DNA of 64,000 bases, taken from the NCBI RefSeq assembly GCF_030408915.1, contig NZ_CP047654.1, positions 1,736,001-1,800,000 on the forward strand, in the 5' to 3' direction. This DNA is from Corynebacterium guangdongense (GTDB lineage Bacteria > Actinomycetota > Actinomycetes > Mycobacteriales > Mycobacteriaceae). Position numbers and translations under genes: made by a program. Shown piece by piece: positions 1 through 7,706 of the stretch. The notes beneath the pieces were generated by a model. That model was given only the letters and a program-made list of their open reading frames with translations, was not told the origin of the DNA and made no database searches. Within the stretch, counting starts at the first letter, position 1, and every line of letters begins with the position of its first letter.

Positions 1-17
1 CCCGGCCCGGCCGGGGG

Positions 18-356
18 TCAGATCGCCTCGTCGCCGGTCTCGCCGGTGCGGACCCGGACCACGCGCTCCAGGTCGGTGACCCAGAGCTTGCCGTCACCCA
101 CCCCGCCCGTGCGGGCCGCGGCGATGACCGCGGCGCAGATCGCGTCGACGTCACCGTCGGTACTGAGGACCTCGATCTTGACCTTGTCGACGAATTCGGT
201 GGCGACCTCGGCACCGCGGTACACCTCGGTGCGGCCGCGCTGGCGCCCGTATCCGAGAACCTCGGTGGCGGTCATGCCGGTGATTCCCAACCGGTGCAGG
301 TTGGCGTGAATTTCACCGAGCGCGAAGGGTTTGACCACTGCGGTAATGAGTTTCAT
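18..356 (-). CDS. glnK: Nitrogen regulatory protein P-II (GlnK)
   Basis: A cytoplasmic trimeric PII signal protein of 112 residues, the normal family length. It would sense ATP/ADP and 2-oxoglutarate and block the AmtB channel. The MKLITAVVKPF start, the GRQRGRTEVYRGAE T-loop and the C-terminal TGGVGDGKLWV segment are all typical. The start codon overlaps the amtB stop by 4 bases (ATGA), so the two genes are translationally coupled, as in most amtB-glnK operons. Odd point: residue 51, the tyrosine that is uridylylated in enterobacteria and adenylylated in C. glutamicum, is valine here (codon at 204-206), while Tyr46 is kept. Covalent control by a GlnD-type enzyme at the usual site is therefore not possible. 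Identity is very secure; the mode of regulation is open. Confidence 0.96.
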   Translation of the reverse strand: MKLITAVVKPFALGEIHANLHRLGITGMTATEVLGYGRQRGRTEVYRGAEVATEFVDKVKIEVLSTDGDVDAICAAVIAAARTGGVGDGKLWVTDLERVVRVRTGETGDEAI

Positions 357-1765
357 CGTTGCTCCATCTTGGGGATTGCGGTGGGAAGTGGCGTCGACAA
401 GCGGACCTCACCCTCGGGTTCGGTGACCGGCAGCGAACGCGGGATGACGTGCCGGGTGACTGGGCCGGCCAGGTCGTAGGCGCCTTCCCGGTGAACGTGC
501 AGGTCGATGCCCTCGGATTCCGCGAGCTTGCCGACGCGCCAGCCCATCGTCCGGCCCAGGACCAGCGCAATCAATGCGGTGATCACACCGGAGAAGACCA
601 TGGCCACGAGTGCGATGACGGTCTGGATGACGAGCAGCCTGAGCCCGTCGAGGCCGCCCCCGGTGAGGAGGCCGGTGTCGGCGGCCACCAGCGCCAGACC
701 GACGGTGCCCCACAGGCCGGCGACCAGGTGGACGCCGACGACGTCGAGGGAGTCGTCGAAACCGAAGCGGTACTTCAGCCCCGCCCCCCAGGCGGCGAGG
801 ACTCCCCCGCAGAAACCGAGGAAGATCGCGCCGAGCGGGCTGACGGCGCCGGCCGCCGGGGTGATCGCCACCAGACCGGCGATGATGCCGGAGGCCCCAC
901 CCAGGGAAGTCGCACCACCGTGCCGCAGGCGTTCGTAGAGCAGCCACCCGAGCATCGCGGCCGCGGCCGAAACCAGGGTGTTGAGCCAGGCCAGCCCGGC
1001 GAGGCCGTCGGCGGCGAAGGCGGAGCCGCCGTTGAAACCGAACCAGCCGAACAGCAGCAGACCGGCGCCGAGCATGACGGCGGGCAGGTTGGAAGGCTTG
1101 GCGATGCCCGTGGGGAAGGCCCGACGCCGCCCGACCATCAGGGCGAGCACCAGCGCGGCGGTCGCCGCGGAGATGTGGACGACTGTGCCGCCGGCGAAGT
1201 CGATGGGAACAATCGTCGCCTCGCCGTCGGTGACGCCGAACATCCAGGAGGAGATGGAGAATTCGGCGTGGCTGAGAATTCCCCCGCCCCACACCATGTG
1301 GGCCAGCGGGAAGTAGACGAGCGTGACCCACACGCCCGAGAAGACCAGCCAGGTGTTGAACTTCACACGCTCGGCCAGGGCGCCGGAGATGATCGCGGTG
1401 GAGATGATCGCGAAGGTCATCTGGAAGGCGACGTCGATGACGTTGGCGTAACCAGACGCGCCCTCGATGTAGCGACCGTCGGCGTCGACAAGCGAGTTCC
1501 GGAGACCGAAGAATTCGAAGGGGTTGGAGAAGATGCCCGCGACGGACTGCGAGCCGTAGGACATCGACCAACCCCAGAGGACGTAGACGACCGAGACGAC
1601 GCCGAGGGCGCCGAAGGACATCAGCATCATGTTGAGGGTCGCTTTGCGGGAGGTCATACCTCCATAGAACAGCGCGAGCGCCGGCGTCATCAGGAGCACC
1701 AGGGCCGCGGATATGAGGAGCCACGCGGCGTTGCCGGAGGCGGCCATCGTTGCATCAGGGGACAT
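353..1765 (-). CDS. amtB: Ammonium transporter AmtB/Amt family
   Basis: An integral membrane channel for ammonium/ammonia of about 470 residues with the usual 11 hydrophobic segments. Family signatures include FAGGTVVHISA and the VHLVAGLWGT stretch near residue 360. The reading frame stays open upstream to 1825, but I place the start at the ATG at 1765 (MSPDATMAASGNAAW). It has a GTGGAGG Shine-Dalgarno five bases upstream and leaves the hydrophobic N-terminus intact. The gene is followed directly by glnK with a 4-base overlap. A possible AmtR operator lies 25-40 bases upstream of the start, fitting nitrogen-starvation control. Confidence 0.95.
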   Translation of the reverse strand: MSPDATMAASGNAAWLLISAALVLLMTPALALFYGGMTSRKATLNMMLMSFGALGVVSVVYVLWGWSMSYGSQSVAGIFSNPFEFFGLRNSLVDADGRYIEGASGYANVIDVAFQMTFAIISTAIISGALAERVKFNTWLVFSGVWVTLVYFPLAHMVWGGGILSHAEFSISSWMFGVTDGEATIVPIDFAGGTVVHISAATAALVLALMVGRRRAFPTGIAKPSNLPAVMLGAGLLLFGWFGFNGGSAFAADGLAGLAWLNTLVSAAAAMLGWLLYERLRHGGATSLGGASGIIAGLVAITPAAGAVSPLGAIFLGFCGGVLAAWGAGLKYRFGFDDSLDVVGVHLVAGLWGTVGLALVAADTGLLTGGGLDGLRLLVIQTVIALVAMVFSGVITALIALVLGRTMGWRVGKLAESEGIDLHVHREGAYDLAGPVTRHVIPRSLPVTEPEGEVRLSTPLPTAIPKMEQR

Positions 1766-1787
1766 TCGGGCCTCCACTTCAGGATGG

Positions 1788-1807
1788 AACCTATAGTTCG
1801 ACAGGTT
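1788..1807 (-). promoter_or_regulatory. AmtR-like operator upstream of amtB-glnK
   Basis: The sequence reads CTAT, six bases, then ACAG (1791-1804). It is close to the known corynebacterial AmtR consensus of CTAT-N6-ATAG with one mismatch. It sits just upstream of the chosen amtB start, and the amt operon is a classical AmtR target. Further upstream (1845-1861) the octamer TCGATAGG occurs twice in tandem. AmtR binding is inferred from motif similarity only. Confidence 0.35.
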
Positions 1808-1908
1808 TGCCGATGCGAGAAACACTACTCTTCCTTTTCCTGTTTCGATAGGTCGATAGGTAGAAAGTTTCCTGTGTGTCCTCTGCTGCTTTGGCCTCCT
1901 CGGAAAAT

Positions 1909-1951
1909 GACGGTGCCGCCACCCCGCCGAAGCGGGAATGGCGGCACCGTC
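1909..1951 (-). terminator. Intrinsic terminator of ftsY
   Basis: A perfect 12-base stem (GACGGTGCCGCC at 1909-1920 with its complement at 1940-1951) encloses a second small stem. On the minus strand it is followed by a short T stretch (CATTTTCC). It begins seven bases past the ftsY stop codon. Confidence 0.85.
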
Positions 1952-1957
1952 ACCGGC

Positions 1958-4030
1958 CTAGCCGAGCAGCGCGTCGACGAACCCCTCCACCTCGAACGGG
2001 GCCAGGTGATCGGCGCCCTCGCCCAGGCCAACAAGCTTGACCGGGACGCCGAGCTCTTCCTGAACCTGGAAGACAATGCCGCCCTTGGCGGTGCCGTCCA
2101 GCTTGGTCAGGACGACACCGGTGATGTCGACGACGTCCCGGAACACGCGAGCCTGGGTCAGTCCGTTCTGACCGACCGTGGCGTCCAGGACCAGCAGCAC
2201 CTCGTCCACCGTGGACTTCTTCTCCACCACGCGCTTGACCTTGCCCAGCTGATCCATCAGACCGGTGGCGGTGTGCAGGCGGCCAGCGGTGTCGACGATG
2301 ACCACGTCGGCCTGCTCCTCGACGCCTCGAGCGACCGCGTCGAAGGCGACGGAGGCCGGGTCGGCGCCCTCCTTGCCCCGCACAGTCGTCGCCCCGACGC
2401 GGCGACCCCAGGTCTCGAGCTGATCCGCGGCGGCCGCACGGAAGGTGTCCGCCGCACCGAGAACGACCTTGGACCCCATCGCCACCAGCACGCGAGCCAG
2501 CTTGCCAGTGGTAGTGGTCTTTCCGGTGCCATTGACGCCGACGACGAGAATCACGGCGGGCTTGCCGTTGTGGGGCAGTGCCTTGATCGAGCGGTCCAGT
2601 TCCGGCCGACCGGCTTCGATGAGTGTCTCCCGCAGCATCGCCCGCGCCTCCGCCTCCGAGGACACGCCCCGCTCCGCGATCTTGTCGCGCAGACTGTCGG
2701 TGACCTTCATCGTCAGCTCGGCGCCGAGGTCCGCCATGATCAGCGTGTCCTCGATCTCCTCCCAGGCGTCCTCGTCGAGATCGCCCGCAGTTAGGATACC
2801 CAGCAGCCCCTGGCCGATGGCGCTCTGGGAGCGGGAGAGCTTCCCGCGCAGACGGCCCATACGGCCGGAGACCGGCTCGATCTCATCCAGCGGCGCGGTC
2901 GGCTCCGGCGACGGCACCGGCCCATCGGCCGGAACCTCGGTTTGCTCGCGCGCCTCCTCGACAACGTCGGCGGTTACTGCGGCAATGCCTGCGGCCTCCT
3001 CGGCTTCGGCGACGACCTCGAGGTCCTCCGGCTCGGTAGCTTCCGCCAGCTTCTCTGCCTCGATCGGAGCCTCCTCGGCGAGCTCCTCGAAGATCGGGTC
3101 CTCCTGGGCAGACTCCCCCTCATTGACCGACCCAGCGATCTCGTGGGCCTGCTCGGAAACCTCGATCTCCGCGTCCTCACTTGGACGCGGCTCCCCCGTC
3201 TCATCACCCTTGCCGGAAGCCGCCACCGCACCAGCCACTGCCGCTGCACCCGCACCGCCAGCCACCGCCGCGCCCGCACCGCTGAGACGATCGCTTTCCG
3301 ACGCCTCTTCGGCCGACTCGTCCTCGACCCGCTCCGGGGTGGTCTCCTCCACCACCTTGACGTTGCCGGTCACCGGAATCTCGTCCTCAGCTTTGTCGGC
3401 TGCGGCTTCCTCAGCTGCGTTTGCCTTCTTCTCCGCAGCAGCCTTGTCCGCCGCCGCCTTCTGCGCCGCCGCCTTATCAGCGGCCGCCTTGTCGGCAGCA
3501 GCCTTGTCCGCCGCTGCCTTGTCGGCCGCTGCCTTGTCCGCAGCCGCCTTGTCGGCAGCAGCCTTCTGCGCCGCCGCCTTCTGCGCCGCCGCCTTGTCCG
3601 CCGCCGCCTTGTCCGCCGCCGCCTTCTGCGCCGCCGCCTTGTCCGCCGCCGCCTTATGCGCGGCAGCCTTGTCGGCAGCCGCCTTATCCGCCGCCGCCTT
3701 ATGCGCGGCAGCCTTGTCGGCAGCAGCCTTGTCCTCAACCGGCGTCACTGCCGCCGCACGCGGCGTCTCCTGCTCGATCGGCTTATCGACGCGAACCGGT
3801 TCCTGCTCCTTGGACTCATCCGCGGAGGCGGCCGGGGCGAAGTTGAATCCGCCGACGGCCTGGTAGTTGCCGGACTTCTCCTGCTGGGTGAGCTCCTTCG
3901 GCTCCTCCTTCTTCTCGAAGGAGACCGTCTTCGATTCCTTGCGCTTCTTGCCCGCAACGACGATGACGATCCCCAGAAGGATGAGGATGACGACGATCGC
4001 GAGAATGATCCAGATAAGAGTTGAGGTCAT
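1958..4030 (-). CDS. ftsY: Signal recognition particle receptor FtsY
   Basis: The SRP receptor GTPase, which docks ribosome-SRP complexes at the membrane, about 690 residues. The N-terminus is one transmembrane segment (LIWIILAIVVILILLGIVIV), followed by a long acidic/alanine-rich linker, an SRP54-N helical bundle and the G domain. GTPase motifs are visible: GVNGTGKTTTTGKLA (G1), DTFRAAA, VDTAGRLHT (G3) and TKLDGTAKGG (G4). I chose the ATG at 4030 because upstream codons would add a non-hydrophobic extension before the membrane anchor. The linker contains about 20 consecutive KAAAx pentapeptides, making the protein much longer than a minimal FtsY. It lies directly downstream of smc, as in mycobacteria. 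Confidence 0.95.
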   Translation of the reverse strand: MTSTLIWIILAIVVILILLGIVIVVAGKKRKESKTVSFEKKEEPKELTQQEKSGNYQAVGGFNFAPAASADESKEQEPVRVDKPIEQETPRAAAVTPVEDKAAADKAAAHKAAADKAAADKAAAHKAAADKAAAQKAAADKAAADKAAAQKAAAQKAAADKAAADKAAADKAAADKAAADKAAADKAAAQKAAADKAAAEKKANAAEEAAADKAEDEIPVTGNVKVVEETTPERVEDESAEEASESDRLSGAGAAVAGGAGAAAVAGAVAASGKGDETGEPRPSEDAEIEVSEQAHEIAGSVNEGESAQEDPIFEELAEEAPIEAEKLAEATEPEDLEVVAEAEEAAGIAAVTADVVEEAREQTEVPADGPVPSPEPTAPLDEIEPVSGRMGRLRGKLSRSQSAIGQGLLGILTAGDLDEDAWEEIEDTLIMADLGAELTMKVTDSLRDKIAERGVSSEAEARAMLRETLIEAGRPELDRSIKALPHNGKPAVILVVGVNGTGKTTTTGKLARVLVAMGSKVVLGAADTFRAAAADQLETWGRRVGATTVRGKEGADPASVAFDAVARGVEEQADVVIVDTAGRLHTATGLMDQLGKVKRVVEKKSTVDEVLLVLDATVGQNGLTQARVFRDVVDITGVVLTKLDGTAKGGIVFQVQEELGVPVKLVGLGEGADHLAPFEVEGFVDALLG
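3433..3735 (-). repeat. 15-bp tandem repeat encoding KAAA(D/Q/H) in ftsY
   Basis: About 20 consecutive 15-base units encode the pentapeptide KAAA followed by Asp, Gln or His. Codon choice varies between units, so the array is old or selected at protein level rather than a fresh slippage product. It stays in frame throughout and forms most of the linker between membrane anchor and GTPase core. Confidence 0.9.
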
Positions 4031-4106
4031 GGGCACTAGTCTGCCATTAACCTGGGGAAGTCTCATCCTCAATCCCAGCTCACCGGCAGGCCTACACCGT
4101 CATCGG

Positions 4107-7100
4107 TTAACCCGTGTCACCCTTTTGCGGCTGGTGAAGGTCGATCGCGTCCACCGCCACGGTGACCGGCCGCTCCGACTGGTCGGTCCCGGTGGACAAC
4201 GGTGCGTCCCCGGCGCGGCTCATGCGCTGGGAAATGACTCGGGTGACGCCGTCGCCGCGCATGGTCACGCCGTAGAGCACGTTGGCGATGTCCATCGTCG
4301 GTTTCTGGTGGGTGATGACGATGAGCTGGGAATCGTGACGCATTTCCTCGAACAGGGCGATGAGTCGGCGGAGGTTGACGTCGTCAAGCGCGGCCTCGAC
4401 CTCGTCCATGATGTAGAACGGGCTCGGTCGGGCGCGGAAGATGGCCACGAGCATCGCCAGGGCCGTCAGGGACTTCTCGCCGCCGGACAGCAGGGAGAGG
4501 CGCTTGACCTTCTTGCCGGGCGGGCGTGCCTCGACCTCGATGCCGGTGGCGAGCATGTCGTCGGGATCGGTGAGGATCAGTCGGCCCTCGCCACCCGGGA
4601 AAAGGGTGTCGAAGACCTTGGGGAATTCGCGTTCGACGTCGAGCCAGGCGTCGGTGAACAGCTGCAGGATCTGCTTATCGACATCCTCGATCACACCCGT
4701 GAGGTCGGCGCGTGCCTGGATGACGTCGTCGAGCTGGGTCGACAGGAAGGAGTAGCGTTCCTCGAGCGCCTTGAACTCCTCCAGCGCCAGGGGGTTGACC
4801 TTGCCCAGGGAGCGCAGGTCCTTCTCTGCCTGCCTGAGGTCGGCCTCCACGGTGGCTCGGTCGAATCCCGGGCCCGGGCTGTAACCCTCGAGCAGGTCGG
4901 CGATGGGGACCCCGAGCTGTTCGACGATCTTCGCCTCAGCCTCGTCGATGCGCACCTGCGCCTGAGAGCGGGCGATCTCGGAAGCGTGGGCGTTGTCGGT
5001 CAGTCGGCCCAGCTGCTGGCGGGTGGCGTTTACGCGGTCCTTCGCCTGCGCCAACTGCGAGGCGATCTGCGTCTTTCGGGCGGTGACCTCGTCGCGTTCG
5101 GCGGTGGCGCGCTCGAGGGCGTCCGCGACCCGCGCGGCCATGTCCCGCGCGTGTTTCTCGACGTTCGAGGCCAGCTCCCCCGCCAGCCGACGGCGCAGCA
5201 TGGCCTGCTCGTGACGGTTCTTGGCCTCCCGCTCGTGGGCGGCTTGACGACGCAGCCCGTCCCCCCGGCCCGCCGACTGTGCCGCCCGGTCCGTGGCTTG
5301 GCGCATGGCGAGAGTGGCCTCCATCTCCATGGCCCGGATCTGGGTGAGCGCTTCGGCGGTGGCGTCGCGTTCCTCTGTCGAGACCTCGTCGGCGGAACCC
5401 TCGTCCTCGACGCGGGAGAGCCGGTCGCGGATCTCGGCGAGCTCGTCGCGCAGTGCCGCCGCACGGCCCTCCGCCTGGGTGGCGCGCTCGGCGGCTCGGA
5501 CGTGCTCGTTCCTGTTGGCTTCGTGCTGCTTCTGCAGACGCTGATGTTCGCGGCGGAGGTTCTCGACCGCGGAGTCGTGCTCGCGCAACCGTGAGGTCGC
5601 CGACGCAGAGGCGACCCGGGCGTCCTCGGCGGCCTGCTTGGCGCCCTCCAGGGTGCCGGAGAGTTCGCTGAGTTCGGCCGCCGCCGATTCGAGCTGCTCC
5701 CGCGCCTCCTCGATCTGCGCGCTGACTTCAACCGACGTGGTGGCGCCCGTACCGACCTCCACCCAGCCCTCACCGACGACGAGGCCGGCACGGGTGACGG
5801 CGCGAACCCGGGGATCGGCGGAGACCGCCGCGCGGGCGTGGGCGAAGTCCTCCGCGACGACAACGTCGGCGAGCAGTCGGGTCACGGGGAGAGCGACGCT
5901 GCCATCGACGCTGACGTGGTCGAGTAGCCAGCTCACCCCGGCGGGCAGGTCGGCGTCGAGGCGCCAGTCAGAACCGCCGCCGGAGGCGTCGACGAGGACC
6001 GTGCGGGCGGCGTCGGCCAGCGACTCGACGACGCCGGGGGCCACCGCGCCGGCCACGGCCTCGGCGTGGCCGCCGAGGGCCGCCGCCAGGGCGCCCTCCC
6101 AGCCGTCACGGGCACGGACCAGGCCAGCCAGCGGGATCCAGGACTCCCCCAGCTCCACGCTCGCCGTGGGCGCGGATTCACCGAGGGTGTCGATCCGGGC
6201 CTGCAGCGAGTACACCGCCCGTTCGCGCTCCCGCTGCTGCTCCCTCAACTGATCCAGGCGCTTCTCGGCGGCGGAGGCTTCGGTGACGGCGCGGACGTGC
6301 GCCTCGTCCAGCGGGGCGCGCTCCTTCTCCCGGGCGGCGATCGCCTCGGCCACCTCGCGGGCCTGGCGCTCGGCGTCGCGGGTGCGCTCCAGCGTCTCCC
6401 GCAGGCCCTCGGACAGCCGGTGGATCTCCTCCTCAGCGCCGGTGATCCGCGCGCTCAACGACTCCTGTTGGGCCAGCAGGCGGACCACGCCTTCGCGGCG
6501 GTCGGCGATGGCGCGCACCTGCGCCATGTGCTCCGCCTCCGCCGCATCGAAGGCCGTTCGGCGGTCAATGACCTCCTCCCGGATGGTCTCCAGCCGCTCG
6601 GCGGCCTCCTCGGCGAGCATGAGCAGTTCCTCGTGTTCCTCGTCCGCCAGCTGCGCTCGTCGTTCGAGTTCCTCAGGATCGGGGCCGGTGTAGGCGGTCG
6701 CCTCCCCGACGTTTGCGGCGCGTTCGGCTGCGATGCGGGTGGTGGCGGAGACGCGTTCAGCCAGCGTCGAGAGGCGGAACCACAGCTGCTGCGCAGCCTC
6801 GGCCTGCGGCGCGGTCTCCTCGAGCAGGGTCTCGAGCTCCTGCTGGACTTGCGCGTGTTCCTCCAGTTGCGCGGTGATCTCGGCGACCTGGTCGGCGAGG
6901 AGGTCGGCGGCGCGGGCAGCGTCGGCCAGCGTCCTGCGCAGTCGCGTGACCTCATCACCGGCCAGGGCCATGCGACTCTCGCGCAGCGTGGCCTGGACCG
7001 TGGCCGCGCGCCTGGCGGCCTCCGCCTGCCGGGCCAGGGGCTTGAGCTGCTTGCCCAGCTCATCGGTGAGATCTTGGAGGCGGTCGAGGTTGGCCTGCAT

Positions 7101-7649
7101 GCCGATGAGCTTGCGCTGCGCCTTTTCCTTGCGGCGGCGGTGCTTGAGCACGCCGGCGGCCTCCTCGATGTAGGCGCGGCGCTCCTCCGGGCGGGAGTCG
7201 AGGATCTCGCCGAGTTTGTTCTGCCCGACGATGATGTGCATTTCGCGGCCGATGCCGGAGTCGCTGAGCAGCTCCTGAATGTCCATCAGGCGGGCCTTGG
7301 CGCCGTTGATCTCGTACTCGCTGGCGCCGTCGCGGAACATGCGGCGGGTGACGGACACCTCGCGGTACTCGATGGGCAGCTTGCCGTCGCGGTTGTCGAT
7401 GGTCAGCGTCACCTCGGCGCGACCCAGCGGCTTGCGGTCGCCGCCGCCGGCGAAGATGACGTCCTCCATCTTGCCGCCGCGCAGATTCTTCGCACCCTGA
7501 TCCCCCATCACCCAGCGCAGCGCGTCGACGATGTTCGACTTGCCGGAGCCGTTGGGGCCGACCACGGCGCAGATGCCGGGCTCGAATTTCAGGGTCGTCG
7601 CAGACGCGAAGGACTTGAATCCCCGCAGGGTCAGCGACTTCAGATGCAC
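4107..7649 (-). CDS. smc: Chromosome segregation protein SMC
   Basis: A condensin ATPase of 1180 residues, the usual bacterial SMC length. The N-terminal Walker A is GPNGSGKSN (residues ~31-39), followed by two long coiled coils. Between them a hinge lies around residues 500-650, rich in Gly and hydrophobic residues. The C-terminal ABC signature is LSGGEKSLTALAML and the Walker B is PFYIMDEVEAALDD. It works with ScpA/ScpB, not in this window, to organise the nucleoid. The start is the ATG giving MHLKSLTLRGFKSFA, the canonical SMC N-terminus. Confidence 0.97.
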   Translation of the reverse strand: MHLKSLTLRGFKSFASATTLKFEPGICAVVGPNGSGKSNIVDALRWVMGDQGAKNLRGGKMEDVIFAGGGDRKPLGRAEVTLTIDNRDGKLPIEYREVSVTRRMFRDGASEYEINGAKARLMDIQELLSDSGIGREMHIIVGQNKLGEILDSRPEERRAYIEEAAGVLKHRRRKEKAQRKLIGMQANLDRLQDLTDELGKQLKPLARQAEAARRAATVQATLRESRMALAGDEVTRLRRTLADAARAADLLADQVAEITAQLEEHAQVQQELETLLEETAPQAEAAQQLWFRLSTLAERVSATTRIAAERAANVGEATAYTGPDPEELERRAQLADEEHEELLMLAEEAAERLETIREEVIDRRTAFDAAEAEHMAQVRAIADRREGVVRLLAQQESLSARITGAEEEIHRLSEGLRETLERTRDAERQAREVAEAIAAREKERAPLDEAHVRAVTEASAAEKRLDQLREQQRERERAVYSLQARIDTLGESAPTASVELGESWIPLAGLVRARDGWEGALAAALGGHAEAVAGAVAPGVVESLADAARTVLVDASGGGSDWRLDADLPAGVSWLLDHVSVDGSVALPVTRLLADVVVAEDFAHARAAVSADPRVRAVTRAGLVVGEGWVEVGTGATTSVEVSAQIEEAREQLESAAAELSELSGTLEGAKQAAEDARVASASATSRLREHDSAVENLRREHQRLQKQHEANRNEHVRAAERATQAEGRAAALRDELAEIRDRLSRVEDEGSADEVSTEERDATAEALTQIRAMEMEATLAMRQATDRAAQSAGRGDGLRRQAAHEREAKNRHEQAMLRRRLAGELASNVEKHARDMAARVADALERATAERDEVTARKTQIASQLAQAKDRVNATRQQLGRLTDNAHASEIARSQAQVRIDEAEAKIVEQLGVPIADLLEGYSPGPGFDRATVEADLRQAEKDLRSLGKVNPLALEEFKALEERYSFLSTQLDDVIQARADLTGVIEDVDKQILQLFTDAWLDVEREFPKVFDTLFPGGEGRLILTDPDDMLATGIEVEARPPGKKVKRLSLLSGGEKSLTALAMLVAIFRARPSPFYIMDEVEAALDDVNLRRLIALFEEMRHDSQLIVITHQKPTMDIANVLYGVTMRGDGVTRVISQRMSRAGDAPLSTGTDQSERPVTVAVDAIDLHQPQKGDTG

Positions 7650-7706
7650 GCTCGGCAGTTTAGCGCCTCGCCCGACGACACCCGAAGCCCGACAGACCCC
7701 TGCGGG

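Noticed and set aside
1..17. GC-rich CCCGGCCCGGCCGGGGG at the left edge
   Set aside because: It may be part of a terminator or the next gene, but only 17 bases are visible.
359..2794. Very long plus-strand open frame (811 codons)
   Set aside because: It is antisense to amtB and ftsY and arises from GC-rich codon bias. Its product is low-complexity Gly/Asp/Glu/Arg with no domain, and it lacks a ribosome site.
3433..3735. Possible CRISPR array or satellite in ftsY
   Set aside because: The repeats are adjacent 15-mers without spacers and encode a peptide in frame, so they are a coding tandem repeat.
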